Assembly (NCBI RefSeq): GCF_001426505.1
Contig: NZ_LMEV01000019.1
Span: 221,665-285,664, forward strand
Length of the DNA: 64,000 bases
Direction of reading: 5' to 3'
From: Variovorax sp. Root473
Lineage (GTDB): Bacteria; Pseudomonadota; Gammaproteobacteria; Burkholderiales; Burkholderiaceae_C
Made by a program: the position numbers and the translations under genes. The notes under the pieces are model-generated. The model made no database searches, was not told where the DNA came from, and saw only the letters and a list, made by a program, of their open reading frames with translations. Of this stretch, positions 31,458-41,564 are shown piece after piece (the first letter of the stretch is position 1; each line of letters opens with the position of its first letter).

Positions 31458-33854
31458 ATGGACGACTCTCAACCCCCGCTCGACCTTGCAGGCCCCACCG
31501 ACGGCGACACCACCCTCACGCTGGCCGACTACGCGCAGACCGCCTACCTCGAATACGCCCTGAGCGTGGTCAAGGGCCGCGCACTGCCCGATGTGTCCGA
31601 CGGCCAGAAGCCGGTGCAGCGACGCATCCTGTACTCGATGTCGCGCATGGGCCTGGGCTTCGGCGGCACCAACGGCACCGTGGGCGCCAAGCCCGTGAAG
31701 AGCGCACGCGTCGTCGGCGACGTGCTCGGCCGCTTCCACCCGCACAGCGACCAGGCCGCGTACGACGCGCTGGTGCGCATGGCGCAAGACTTCTCGCAGC
31801 GCTATCCGCTGGTCGACGGCCAGGGCAACTTCGGCAGCCGCGACGGCGACGGCGCCGCGGCCATGCGCTACACCGAAGCACGCCTGGCGCGCATCACCAG
31901 CCTCTTGCTCGACGAGATCGACGAAGGCACGGTCGACTTCATTCCCAACTACGACGGCAGCACCGAAGAGCCGCGCCTGCTGCCCGCGCGGCTGCCGTTC
32001 ACGCTGCTCAACGGCGCCAGCGGCATTGCCGTGGGCCTGGCCACCGAAATCCCGAGTCACAACCTGCGCGAGATCGCCGATGCCTGCGTGGCGCTGATCA
32101 AGTCGAACGGCAAGCTCAGCGAAGAAGAGCTGCTGCAGATCGTGCCCGGCCCCGACTACCCGGGCGGCGCGCAGATCATCAGCGGCCCGGCTGACATCGC
32201 CGACGCCTACCGCACCGGCCGTGGCTCGCTGAAGGTGCGCGCGCGCTGGAAGATCGAAGACCTCGCGCGCGGCCAGTGGCAGCTCGTGGTCAACGAACTC
32301 CCGCCGGGCGTGAGCACGCAGAAGGTGCTCGAGGAAATCGAGGAAATCACCAACCCGAAGGTCAAGGCCGGCAAGAAGGCGCTCTCGGCCGACCAGACGC
32401 AGCTCAAGGCCGCGATGCTGTCGGTGCTCGACGTGGTGCGCGACGAGTCGAGCAAGGACGCCGCCGTGCGCCTCGTGTTCGAACCCAAGACCTCGCGCAT
32501 CAGCCAGGACGAGTTCGTGACCACGCTGCTGGCGCAGACTTCGCTCGAGACCTCGTCGCCGATCAATCTCACGATGGTCGGCATCGACGGCAAGCCCACG
32601 CAGAAGTCGCTGCGCCAGATGCTCAACGAGTGGATCGCGTTCCGCGAGATCACTGTCGAGAAGCGCTCGAAGCATCGCCTGGGCAAGGTGCAGGATCGCA
32701 TTCACATTCTCGAAGGCCGGCAGCTGGTGCTGCTGAACATCGACGAGGTCATTGCCATCATCCGCGCGGCGGAAGATCCGAAGGCCGCGCTCATTGCGCG
32801 CTTCAATCTCAGCGATCGCCAGGCCGAGGACATCCTTGAAATCCGGCTGCGCCAGCTGGCGCGGCTCGAGGCCATCAAGATCGAACAGGAGCTTGCCGGC
32901 CTGCGCGAGGAGCAGAAAAAGCTCGAAGACATCCTCTCCAGCCCGGCCACGCTGCGCCGCCTGCTGGTCAAGGAAATCGAGGCCGACGCCAAGACCTTCG
33001 AAGACCCGCGCCGCACGCTCATCCAGGCCGAGAAGCGCGCCGTGGCCGAGGTGAAGGTGGTCGACGAGCCCGTCACCGTGATCGTGTCGCAGAAGGGCTG
33101 GGTGCGCGCGCAGAAGGGCTGGGCGAGCGAGAAGGCGGCCGGCAATGGTGGTGCCGCGCCCGAGTACAGCTTCAAGTCGGGCGACACGCTCTACGGCGCC
33201 TTCGAATGCCGCAGCGTCGACACGCTGCTGGTCTTCGGCAGCGCCAAGGACAAGAGCGTGCGCGTCTACACCGTGCCCGTGGCTTCGCTGCCCGGCGCGC
33301 GCGGCGACGGCCAGCCGGTCACCACGCTCATCGAGCTGGATGCCGGCACGCACGTCACGCACTTCTTCGCGGGCCCGGTGGGCGCCTGCCTGCTGCTGGC
33401 CAACACGGGCGGCTACGGCTTCATGGCCACCATCGAGAACATGATGTCGCGCCAGCGCGGCGGCAAGGCCTTCATCGACGTGGGCGAGGGCGAGCAGCTG
33501 TGCCGTCCCTCGCTGGTGGGCGGCGCGAGCGGCGCCGAGCCGATGCCGGCTGCCACGCACGTGGCCTGCGCCTCGACCGGCGGCCGCATCCTGACCTTCG
33601 ACATCACCGAGCTCAAGAGCCTGCCCAAGGGCGGCCGCGGCCTGACGCTGATCGACCTCGAGCCGAAGGACACGCTGGCCGGCGCCGCCGCCTACACCCG
33701 CAGCGTGCGCATCGACGGCATCGGCCGCGGCGGCAAGGAGCGCGACGAGACGCTGGAGATCCGCACGCTCAACAACGCACGCGGCACCCGCGCGCGCAAG
33801 GGCAAGGCGGCCGACCTGGGCTTCAAGCCCGCGAGCATCGTGCGGGTGCTCTGA
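31458..33854 (+). CDS. parC: DNA topoisomerase IV subunit A
   Basis: Subunit of 798 residues with the breakage-reunion domain and a beta-pinwheel C-terminal domain. The active-site tyrosine is Tyr138 ([10 protein letters not shown]). The quinolone-determining loop reads [10 protein letters not shown] (94-103), so the position equal to E. coli ParC Ser80 is Gln99. It follows the transglycosylase gene by 89 bases. Confidence 0.96.
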   Translation: MDDSQPPLDLAGPTDGDTTLTLADYAQTAYLEYALSVVKGRALPDVSDGQKPVQRRILYSMSRMGLGFGGTNGTVGAKPVKSARVVGDVLGRFHPHSDQAAYDALVRMAQDFSQRYPLVDGQGNFGSRDGDGAAAMRYTEARLARITSLLLDEIDEGTVDFIPNYDGSTEEPRLLPARLPFTLLNGASGIAVGLATEIPSHNLREIADACVALIKSNGKLSEEELLQIVPGPDYPGGAQIISGPADIADAYRTGRGSLKVRARWKIEDLARGQWQLVVNELPPGVSTQKVLEEIEEITNPKVKAGKKALSADQTQLKAAMLSVLDVVRDESSKDAAVRLVFEPKTSRISQDEFVTTLLAQTSLETSSPINLTMVGIDGKPTQKSLRQMLNEWIAFREITVEKRSKHRLGKVQDRIHILEGRQLVLLNIDEVIAIIRAAEDPKAALIARFNLSDRQAEDILEIRLRQLARLEAIKIEQELAGLREEQKKLEDILSSPATLRRLLVKEIEADAKTFEDPRRTLIQAEKRAVAEVKVVDEPVTVIVSQKGWVRAQKGWASEKAAGNGGAAPEYSFKSGDTLYGAFECRSVDTLLVFGSAKDKSVRVYTVPVASLPGARGDGQPVTTLIELDAGTHVTHFFAGPVGACLLLANTGGYGFMATIENMMSRQRGGKAFIDVGEGEQLCRPSLVGGASGAEPMPAATHVACASTGGRILTFDITELKSLPKGGRGLTLIDLEPKDTLAGAAAYTRSVRIDGIGRGGKERDETLEIRTLNNARGTRARKGKAADLGFKPASIVRVL

Positions 33855-34048
33855 TGCTGGGCGGCATCGACATCAGTGCCCTGGGCATCCTGCTGGCCGT
33901 GGTCACGGGCTTCGGCAGCTACATCCTGGGGCGGCGCATGCGCGCGAAGCGCGCACAGAAGCGGCTGGACAAGAACCAGGCCGCCGCGCGGGCCGGCGAG
34001 ACGCGCCAGGTGCGGCGCGCGCGCGAACGGCGCGAACAGGAAAAGTAA
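33854..34048 (+). CDS. Small basic membrane protein
   Basis: A 64-residue peptide with one N-terminal membrane helix (about 8-26) and a very basic C-terminus (RRMRAKRAQKRLDKN onward). Its ATG overlaps the parC stop by one base (TGATG), which supports translation and coupling. No function is recognised. Confidence 0.7.
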   Translation: MLGGIDISALGILLAVVTGFGSYILGRRMRAKRAQKRLDKNQAAARAGETRQVRRARERREQEK

Positions 34049-34055
34049 GGCCGTC

Positions 34056-35183
34056 TTACTTCAGCCCGCTCCACCAACGCACGTTGGTGCGCGCCTGCCC
34101 CACCGTCAGCACCTCGCCGATCACCGGCGTGGCCAGTTCGATCTTCTTCGCCTCGGCGAGGTTGGCGATGCGGTCCAACGGGTCGTGCCAGCTGTGGAAG
34201 GCGAGGTCGAAGGTGCTGTTATGCACCGAATAGAGCACCTTGCCGCGCAGGTCTTCGAAGGCCTGCACGCTCTGCTCGGGCGTCATGTGCACACCGGGCC
34301 AGTAGGCGTCGTAGGCGCCGTTTTCCATCAGCGCGAGGTCGAAGCCGCCGAAGCGTTCGCCGATCTGCTTGAAGCCCGGAAAATAGCCCGAGTCGCCGCT
34401 GTAGAAGATGCGCTGATCGCCGCTTTGCACCACCCATGAGGCCCACAGCGTGCGGTCGCGGTCGGTCAGCGTGACGGCGCGGCCCGAGAAGTGCTGCGCG
34501 GGCGTGGCGGTGAGCGTCACGTCCGCATGCTCGCCGCCTTGCCACCAGTCGAGCTCGGTCACGCGCTCGGCGGGCACGCCCATTTCGATGAGCCGGGCGC
34601 GCACGCCCAGAGGCACGAAATAGCGCTGCACGCGCGTGGCGAGGTACTCGATGGTGGCCACGTCCAGGTGGTCGTAGTGATCGTGCGAAAGGATCACGGC
34701 CTCAATCGGCGGCAACTGCTCCAGCTGGATCGGCGACTTGTGAAAGCGCTTCGGCCCCACCCAGGTGAAGGGCGAGACGCGTTCGCTGAACACCGGGTCG
34801 ATGAGCCAGTACTTGCCCTTGAGCTTCAGCAGGTGCGACGAGTGGCCCAGGCGCACCACGTGGTTGGCGTCGGCCGAGAGTGCATCGAGCGCCTGGGGCG
34901 TCAGTGCGCGCACCGGAATGGGGTCGACCGGCACCGTGTCGACCTTGCTGCCGACGATGAAGCGCGACCAGATGCGCCACGTGCTGGCCGCGGGCAACAG
35001 CTCCGGGTTGGCCATGTTCTGGAACACGCCGTTCTTGAACTGCGGCGAGTTGTCGTAGCGGGTTTCTCCGCCGCCAGCGCTGCTGCAGCCCGCGACAAAG
35101 GCACAGCCGGCCGTGGCGAGCACGGCGCCGCGGCGCAGCAGTCGGGGGAGATAAGCGCCTTGCGAGCCCGAGTCGTCAGCCAT
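34056..35183 (-). CDS. MBL-fold lipoprotein hydrolase (NAPE-PLD-like)
   Basis: Exported protein of 375 residues. A lipobox-like FVAGCSS follows the twin-Arg-type lead LPRLLRRGAVLA, then an MBL domain with SHDHYDHLD and later metal ligands. The layout (VGPKRFHKSPIQLEQLPPIE, then GHSSHLLKLKGKYWLIDPV) resembles the NAPE-phospholipase D / UlaG-like class. It is divergent from the cysteine hydrolase at 35338. Confidence 0.87.
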   Translation of the reverse strand: MADDSGSQGAYLPRLLRRGAVLATAGCAFVAGCSSAGGGETRYDNSPQFKNGVFQNMANPELLPAASTWRIWSRFIVGSKVDTVPVDPIPVRALTPQALDALSADANHVVRLGHSSHLLKLKGKYWLIDPVFSERVSPFTWVGPKRFHKSPIQLEQLPPIEAVILSHDHYDHLDVATIEYLATRVQRYFVPLGVRARLIEMGVPAERVTELDWWQGGEHADVTLTATPAQHFSGRAVTLTDRDRTLWASWVVQSGDQRIFYSGDSGYFPGFKQIGERFGGFDLALMENGAYDAYWPGVHMTPEQSVQAFEDLRGKVLYSVHNSTFDLAFHSWHDPLDRIANLAEAKKIELATPVIGEVLTVGQARTNVRWWSGLK

Positions 35184-35337
35184 GAGAAAGCCCTCTTGAT
35201 GTGTATTGGTCTTGAGGCGCGAGACTAGCGGGAGTCGGCCTTTGAATGGTTTCAGCGACAGAAACATTCGGCGCGCGGGGGCAATCCCCGAGCCGGCGGC
35301 ATACTCCGGCGATCCACGGCTTCAGCCCTTCATTGCC

Positions 35338-35874
35338 ATGAAAACCGCCATCCTCGTCATCGACATGCAGCGCGGCCTTTGCGACGATCCGCCCCGGCCG
35401 TACGAGGCCGAAGCGGTCATCGGGCGCATCAACGCGCTCACGGCACGGGCCCGCGCGGCGGGCGTGCCGGTGGCCTTCGTCCAGCACGAGAACGCCATCG
35501 ACCTGGAGTTCGATTCCGAGCGCTGGCAGCTGGCCGGTGCCCTGCAGGTGACGCCGGCGGACGCGCGCCTGCGCAAGACCACGCCCGACTCGTTCCTGCG
35601 CACGCCGCTCGAGGCGTGGTTGTCGGGGCAGGGCGTGCGGCGCGTGGTGGTCTGCGGCTATTCGTCGGAGTTCTGCGTGGACACCACGGTGCGCCGCGCC
35701 GCCGCCCTGGGCTACGAGGTGGTGCTGGCGGCCGACGCCCACACCTCGCACGACAAGCCGCACGCCAAGGGCGCCTTCATCCGCGCGCACCACAACGCGA
35801 CGCTGTCGGACATCACGAGCTTCGGCGTGCCAATCCGCGCGATCCACAGCGCGGGCGTTGTTTTCGGCGATTGA
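35338..35874 (+). CDS. Isochorismatase-like cysteine hydrolase
   Basis: Hydrolase of 178 residues with the catalytic triad Asp9 (VIDMQRG), Lys80 (RLRKTTPDSF) and Cys113 (SSEFCVDTT). The family includes nicotinamidases, N-carbamoyl-amide hydrolases and isochorismatases; the substrate is not determined. The start at 35338 is the first codon giving the conserved AILVIDMQ strand. Confidence 0.9.
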   Translation: MKTAILVIDMQRGLCDDPPRPYEAEAVIGRINALTARARAAGVPVAFVQHENAIDLEFDSERWQLAGALQVTPADARLRKTTPDSFLRTPLEAWLSGQGVRRVVVCGYSSEFCVDTTVRRAAALGYEVVLAADAHTSHDKPHAKGAFIRAHHNATLSDITSFGVPIRAIHSAGVVFGD

Positions 35875-35967
35875 TCGGGATGGCGTTCGGGGTGCGTGCA
35901 CAGGCCGCCGGGCACTTCCTTCCGCGAATGTCCCCCGTCGGCGTGAGCGTCGCCCTGAACCAAACCT

Positions 35968-37671
35968 TCAGTCCGCCCCAGCCCGCCACACCCGCGCCAG
36001 CGCAGCCAGCTTGCCGCGAAAGCTCAGCCGGTCGTTCGACAGCGCATCGATGAAGTCCGACAGCCGCTGCGACTTCACCATCGTGTAGATCGTGAGCCAG
36101 GTGGTGAGCACGAACACCACGCCGAACCAGATCGCCTTGCGCCACAGCGGCGCGTCGGCTTCGGCCAGCAGGTTCATGCCGAGGAAGCCGGTGGTGACGG
36201 TGCCGATGAGGCCGAACAGCGTGACCACCGTGAGCCGAACCACGGTGCTGGCCTGCCGGCGCAGGCTGTCGGCATCGAGGTAGGTGTTCATGTCGGCGAT
36301 GCGCGCCTTGACCTCGTCGTACAGCGGATCGAGCCCGAGGTGCCCGGCGCACATGTGCGAGAGCGCGCGCACCTGCGCCTGCTCGGAAATCTCATGGAAC
36401 CAGTAGCGGTGCGTGAAGCGCAAAAAGCGCTCGAAGCTCGCGCGGATGGCGCGCTTGAACTGCTTCACGCTCGGGGTGCTGCGGATGTCGAGCTTCTTGA
36501 GCGCCTCGACCAGCTGGTCCGAGAACATCAGCAGCGAGGCCTTCTGGAAATGCGCGATGAGGAACAGCAGGAAGTGCTGGTGCCTGAACTGCGCGAGCAC
36601 GCCGCGGTCGCGGCAGCAGAAGAACTCGGAGCGCGCGTCACCCACCACGATGAGTGCGTGGCCGTTGCACAGGTAGCGTGTGTTGGGCGCCGCGCCTGCG
36701 TTCACCCAGAAGCGGTCGTAGCAGTAGGTGTGCTCGAAGTCGGCCAGGTGATGCTCGGCATAGGGCAGGTGGGCGTCGGCCCCGCCCGCGCCCGTGACGA
36801 GCGCCAGGCGCACGAAATCATCGCGCGTGAGGCGGCGCGGGTCGTCCAGCGACAGGTAGGCCATCACCGGCATGCGGTAGTACTCGATCTGGCGGTAGCG
36901 CAGCACGCCGGGGTCGTCCGAATGGTCGCTCACCAGCGGCTGCATCAGGTAGGCCCAGTGCGCGGCGATGCGCGGCGCGCGGTGCTGGGCCACGTGCGAG
37001 AGGAACGCATCGCGCTGCTGCGCGTCGGAGGCAGCGAGCACGCGACCGTCGGCACCGAGCCACTCGACGCTGGCCATGCAGTGCAGGGCGGCGCCGTCGG
37101 CCTCCCAGCCCGAGGGGTAGGCGCGGCCGAAGCGGTAGAGGATGTCCTGCGCCTGCGCGAGGCTCAGGTGGTCGGTGCCAACCTCGAGGTTGAGCAGCAC
37201 CACGTCGATGTCGAAGAAGAAGTACAGGTCGCAGTGAATCACGTCGAGGGTGACAGGCGCCTCGCCCGGGTGCGCCACCAGCCGCACGGCCGCGATGTCG
37301 CGGCGGCGGAACACGCGCATCGGGGAGTCGCCGTCGTTGCCCGTGCCGTCGCTGCTGCTGCGCGATCGGCCTTCGCCGTACAGGAAGCGCTGCACATACG
37401 GCAGGAAGCTCACGAACTCGTTGTAGTGCCGCTCGTGGAAGCGGCCGCTGTCGCCGGTGTATTCGTCGACCTCTTCGCGCCACGGCGAGGCGTCGCCCAT
37501 GTCGCGCAGCACATGCCAGGGACCGTGGTGCGCGGGCGCTGCGCCGGGCGCCGGCACGAGGCGCAAGGGCCAGAGCAGCGCCTGCCGGAAATGCTGCACG
37601 ACGGGGCTGCCAGCCGGGGTGCCTGCCGGGAGAGAGGTGGTGTCCACGGGGTCCGCATGGGGGTTCGGCAT
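35968..37671 (-). CDS. CorA-like divalent cation transporter, large divergent form
   Basis: Protein of 567 residues. The C-terminus has two membrane helices with GMN at 498-500 (TTGFLGMNLL), the signature of CorA-type Mg2+/Co2+ channels, and the second helix (AIWFGVVFVLTTWLTIYTMV) ends close to the cytosolic C-terminus. The cytosolic N-terminal domain is much longer than in E. coli CorA (316 residues). The ion is inferred from family. It starts at 37671 rather than 37710 to avoid a short extension. Confidence 0.82.
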   Translation of the reverse strand: MPNPHADPVDTTSLPAGTPAGSPVVQHFRQALLWPLRLVPAPGAAPAHHGPWHVLRDMGDASPWREEVDEYTGDSGRFHERHYNEFVSFLPYVQRFLYGEGRSRSSSDGTGNDGDSPMRVFRRRDIAAVRLVAHPGEAPVTLDVIHCDLYFFFDIDVVLLNLEVGTDHLSLAQAQDILYRFGRAYPSGWEADGAALHCMASVEWLGADGRVLAASDAQQRDAFLSHVAQHRAPRIAAHWAYLMQPLVSDHSDDPGVLRYRQIEYYRMPVMAYLSLDDPRRLTRDDFVRLALVTGAGGADAHLPYAEHHLADFEHTYCYDRFWVNAGAAPNTRYLCNGHALIVVGDARSEFFCCRDRGVLAQFRHQHFLLFLIAHFQKASLLMFSDQLVEALKKLDIRSTPSVKQFKRAIRASFERFLRFTHRYWFHEISEQAQVRALSHMCAGHLGLDPLYDEVKARIADMNTYLDADSLRRQASTVVRLTVVTLFGLIGTVTTGFLGMNLLAEADAPLWRKAIWFGVVFVLTTWLTIYTMVKSQRLSDFIDALSNDRLSFRGKLAALARVWRAGAD

Positions 37672-37710
37672 GGCGCCAGTGTAGGCAGGCGGGTAGGGCA
37701 AAACGCCCAC

Positions 37711-37726
37711 CTAGGGGAATCCCTAG
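37711..37726. promoter_or_regulatory. Inverted repeat CTAGGG-N4-CCCTAG
   Basis: A perfect 6-base dyad with a 4-base spacer, eight bases upstream of the PtxS-type operator and within the 135-base gap to the CorA-like gene. It may be a second protein site or part of the promoter region. Nothing in the window identifies the binding protein. Confidence 0.45.
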
Positions 37727-37733
37727 ATTGGAC

Positions 37734-37747
37734 TGAAACCGGTTTCA
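37734..37747. promoter_or_regulatory. PtxS-type operator TGAAACCGGTTTCA
   Basis: Perfect 14-base palindrome. The same sequence is the established operator of the LacI-family regulator PtxS in Pseudomonas, where it controls the 2-ketogluconate (kgu) genes. Here it lies 60 bases before the first gene of an operon that ends in a PtxS-like gene. TATAAG follows directly (37748-37753), with TTGGAC just before it (37728-37733), so the operator lies in the promoter core. Confidence 0.85.
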
Positions 37748-37806
37748 TATAAGCTGCAAGCATTCCTTCCAAGGTCCGTGCACGGCCCCGCCCACCACGC
37801 TCCGCC

Positions 37807-38478
37807 ATGAACTACCAGTTCCAATTCGACGCCGTCTTTGCCGCCTGGCCGCTGCTGCTCAAGGGCACGTGGATCACGGTGCAGCTTTCGCTCACCGCCA
37901 CCTTGCTGGGGCTGGTGGTGGCCATCTTCTGTGCCTGGGGCAAAACCTCGGGGCCGGGCTGGCTGCGCTTCATTGTCAACGCGTACATCGAGGTGATCCG
38001 CAACACGCCGTTCCTCGTGCAGCTGTTTTTCTTCTTCTTCGCGCTGCCGGCCATCGGCCTGCGCTGGTCGCCGCAAACGGCCGCACTGGTGGCGATGGTG
38101 GTGAACCTGGGCGCCTACGCCACGGAGATCATCCGCGCGGGCATCGAGTCGATTCCCAAGGGCCAGATCGAGGCGGGCCGCGCGCTCAACCTCAAGCCCT
38201 GGGAAATCTTCCGCTTCGTGATCATCAAGCCCGCGCTGAAGGCGATCTACCCGGCGCTCACGAGCCAGTTCATCCTGCTGATGCTGAGTTCGGCGGTGGT
38301 GTCGGTCATCTCGGCCGACGACCTGACCTCGGTGGCCGCCAACCTGCAGTCGCAGACCTTCCGCAGCTTCGAGATCTACATCGTCGTGGCCGGCATCTAC
38401 CTCGCGCTGGCGCTGGCCTTCTCGGCCATGTTCAAGCTGATCTACAAGCGCACGCTCAACTACCCGGACCGCCGGTAA
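37807..38478 (+). CDS. ABC transporter permease (PAAT type), kgu operon
   Basis: Inner-membrane permease of 223 residues with about five helices and the HisM-type EAA loop (IESIPKGQIEAGRALNLKPW, Ala-Gly about residue 130). Family members import polar amino acids, but the gene context here (kgu enzymes and PtxS operator) points to 2-ketogluconate or a related sugar acid. The first gene of the operon. Confidence 0.9.
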   Translation: MNYQFQFDAVFAAWPLLLKGTWITVQLSLTATLLGLVVAIFCAWGKTSGPGWLRFIVNAYIEVIRNTPFLVQLFFFFFALPAIGLRWSPQTAALVAMVVNLGAYATEIIRAGIESIPKGQIEAGRALNLKPWEIFRFVIIKPALKAIYPALTSQFILLMLSSAVVSVISADDLTSVAANLQSQTFRSFEIYIVVAGIYLALALAFSAMFKLIYKRTLNYPDRR

Positions 38479-38505
38479 CTGACGACGACGGACGGAGCAC
38501 ACACC

Positions 38506-39159
38506 ATGCGCACTTTCGGCTTTCCCGAATTCCTTTTCATCCTCGAAGCGGCCAAGTGGACGCTTGCGCTGTCGGCCATCGCCTTCGTGGGCGGCGCGAT
38601 CCTGGGGCTCATCATCGCGCTGATGCGCACGTCGGAGTCCGGCTGGGCGCGCGGCATTTCGACCACCTTCATCCAGATCTTCCAGGGCACGCCGCTGCTG
38701 CTGCAGCTGTTCCTCGTGTTCTTCGGCGCGCCGGTGCTGGGGCTCGACATCAACCCGTGGGTGGCTGCGGGCGTGGCGCTCATCCTGAACAGCGCGGCCT
38801 TCCTCGGCGAGATCTGGCGCGGCTGCATCCAGGCCATTCCGCGCGGCCAGTGGGAGGCGGCGCAGGCGCTGAACCTCAAGTACGCGGCGCGCATGCGCGA
38901 CGTGGTGCTGCCGCAAGCTTTCAAGATCGCGCTGGCGCCCACGGTGGGCTACCTGGTGCAGATCATCAAGGGCACCTCGCTGGCGGCCATCATCGGTTTC
39001 GTCGAGGTCACGCGGGCCGGACAGATCGTCAACAACGCCACTTTCCAGCCGCTCATCGTGTTCTCGGTGGTGGCCGCCATCTACTTCGTGATCTGCTGGC
39101 CGCTGTCGCTGCTCGCGGCGCGCATGGAGCGCAAGCGCGCCCTGGCGCTTGCCCGCTGA
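38506..39159 (+). CDS. ABC transporter permease (PAAT type), kgu operon
   Basis: Second permease, 217 residues, with the same HisM-type fold and EAA loop (IQAIPRGQWEAAQALNLKYA). It pairs with the gene upstream to form a heterodimeric channel. Gap to the binding protein gene is 64 bases. Confidence 0.9.
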   Translation: MRTFGFPEFLFILEAAKWTLALSAIAFVGGAILGLIIALMRTSESGWARGISTTFIQIFQGTPLLLQLFLVFFGAPVLGLDINPWVAAGVALILNSAAFLGEIWRGCIQAIPRGQWEAAQALNLKYAARMRDVVLPQAFKIALAPTVGYLVQIIKGTSLAAIIGFVEVTRAGQIVNNATFQPLIVFSVVAAIYFVICWPLSLLAARMERKRALALAR

Positions 39160-39223
39160 TCACCGCACTTTTTTCGCCTTCCCTTTTCTCGTCGCTTCCT
39201 TTCTTTTTCAGGAGACACATCCC

Positions 39224-40021
39224 ATGACCCGTTCCACCACCCGCCGCGTTGCGCTCGCCGCCCTGGGCCTTGGCGCCGCCCTGACCGTGTTCGCGCCGTT
39301 CGCCTCGGCACAGACCGTGGCCGACATCAAGAAGAAGGGCGAGATCACCATCGGCATGCTGGTCGACTTTCCGCCCTACGGCACCACCGACGCGAAGAAC
39401 CAGCCCGACGGCTACGACGCCGACGTGGCCAAGCTGCTGGCGAAAGACTGGGGCGTGAAGGCCAACATCGTGCCGGTCACCGGCCCGAACCGCATTCCCT
39501 TCCTGCTGACCAACAAGGTCGACCTGCTGGTGGCTTCACTGGCCGTGACGCCCGAGCGCGCCAAGCAGGTGCAGTTCTCGCAGCCCTACGCGGCCGCCAC
39601 CATCGTGCTGTACGGCGCAACCAAGACCTCGATCAAGGCCGCTGGCGACCTCAAGGGCCTGCGCGTGGGCGTGGCTCGCGCATCGACGCAGGACGTGGCC
39701 GTGACCAAGGCCGCACCGGAAGGCACCGAGATTCGCCGCTTCGATGACGACGCCTCGGCCATGCAGGCACTGATCTCGGGCCAGGTCGATGCGATCGGCT
39801 GCTCGGTCACGGTGGCAGCGCAGATCGCCAAGCGCGTGCCGGCCAACACCTTCGAAAACAAGTTCACGCTGGTGCAGCAGTCGATGGGCATCGCGATGCG
39901 TCCGGGGCAGGAAGAGCTGCACAAGGCGGTGAATGAATTCGTGCAGAAGAACACCGCCAACGGCGAGCTGAACAAGCTCTACCAAAAGTGGCTGCAGGCT
40001 GATTTGCCCAAGATGCAGTGA
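39224..40021 (+). CDS. ABC transporter substrate-binding protein (SBP_bac_3)
   Basis: Periplasmic receptor of 265 residues with a signal peptide (cleavage near ASAQT) and the SBP_bac_3 pattern (GEITIGMLVDFPPYG, VDLLVASLAVTPERAKQVQF, VGVARASTQD). The ligand is not known; the operon suggests a sugar acid, whereas the fold usually binds amino acids. The start at 39224 has an AGGAGA site. Confidence 0.9.
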   Translation: MTRSTTRRVALAALGLGAALTVFAPFASAQTVADIKKKGEITIGMLVDFPPYGTTDAKNQPDGYDADVAKLLAKDWGVKANIVPVTGPNRIPFLLTNKVDLLVASLAVTPERAKQVQFSQPYAAATIVLYGATKTSIKAAGDLKGLRVGVARASTQDVAVTKAAPEGTEIRRFDDDASAMQALISGQVDAIGCSVTVAAQIAKRVPANTFENKFTLVQQSMGIAMRPGQEELHKAVNEFVQKNTANGELNKLYQKWLQADLPKMQ

Positions 40022-40053
40022 GCCCCCGAGGCTGAAGAAGAAGGAATCCTGGC

Positions 40054-40808
<755 letters not shown>

Positions 40809-40809
<1 letters not shown>

Positions 40810-41552
40810 TGGCCTTCGAAGTCCTGATTTCTCTGTCGTCCTTCGGTGCGGCCGAGGTGGGGCGGCATGGCCAGCTCTGGTGCTCGCAACTCTCGCGCGC
40901 CGCGGGCGCCGATTCGGTCGAGGTGCGCGGCGAGATGCTGCGCGATGCAGATGCGGAACTGCCCGCGTTGCAAGGCCTCGCTTCGGTCTACTCCAGTCCC
41001 GAGGGCCTGTGGGCCGAAGGCGGGATGCTCGACGGCGCCGCGCTGCAACGCGGCCTCGACGCCGCCGTGCGCGTGGGTGCGGGGCGACTGAAGATGGCCA
41101 TCGGCGATTTCCAGGCTTTGTCGCACGCTTCGCTCGCGGGCCTGAAGGCCGCACTGGCCGAAACCCGCGTCGAGCTGCTGATCGAGAACGACCAGACCGT
41201 GCGCGCCGGCACATTGGCCGCGCTGCAGGTCTTCTTCGACGCAGCCGACCGCGCCGGCCTGTCGCTGGGCATGACCTTCGACATGGGCAACTGGCACTGG
41301 CTGGGCGAGTGCCCGTTGCAGGCCGCGCAGGTGCTCGGCCATCGCGTGCGTTATGTGCATTGCAAGGGCGCGCAGCGCCTGCCGCACAAGTGGGTGGCGG
41401 TGCCGCTGGGCGACTCGGTCGCGCCATGGCGCGCGGTGCTGCGCGCACTGCCGGCCGACGTGCCGCACGCCATCGAATACCCGCTCGTGGGCGACGACCT
41501 CCTGGCCGTTACCCGCGCGCAGATCGATTTCATCCGCGCTGCACGCGCGTAG
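40809..41552 (+). CDS. kguE: TIM-barrel sugar-phosphate isomerase/epimerase, KguE-like
   Basis: Protein of 247 residues with the xylose-isomerase-like barrel (AP_endonuc_2 type). Metal-ligand stretches are visible (LLIENDQ, FDMGNWHW, RYVHCKG, AIEYPLVGDD). Length and position before the kinase match KguE of Pseudomonas kgu operons. KguE's exact reaction is not well settled. Name rests on context and layout. Confidence 0.72.
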
Positions 41553-41564
41553 AACACACATCAC

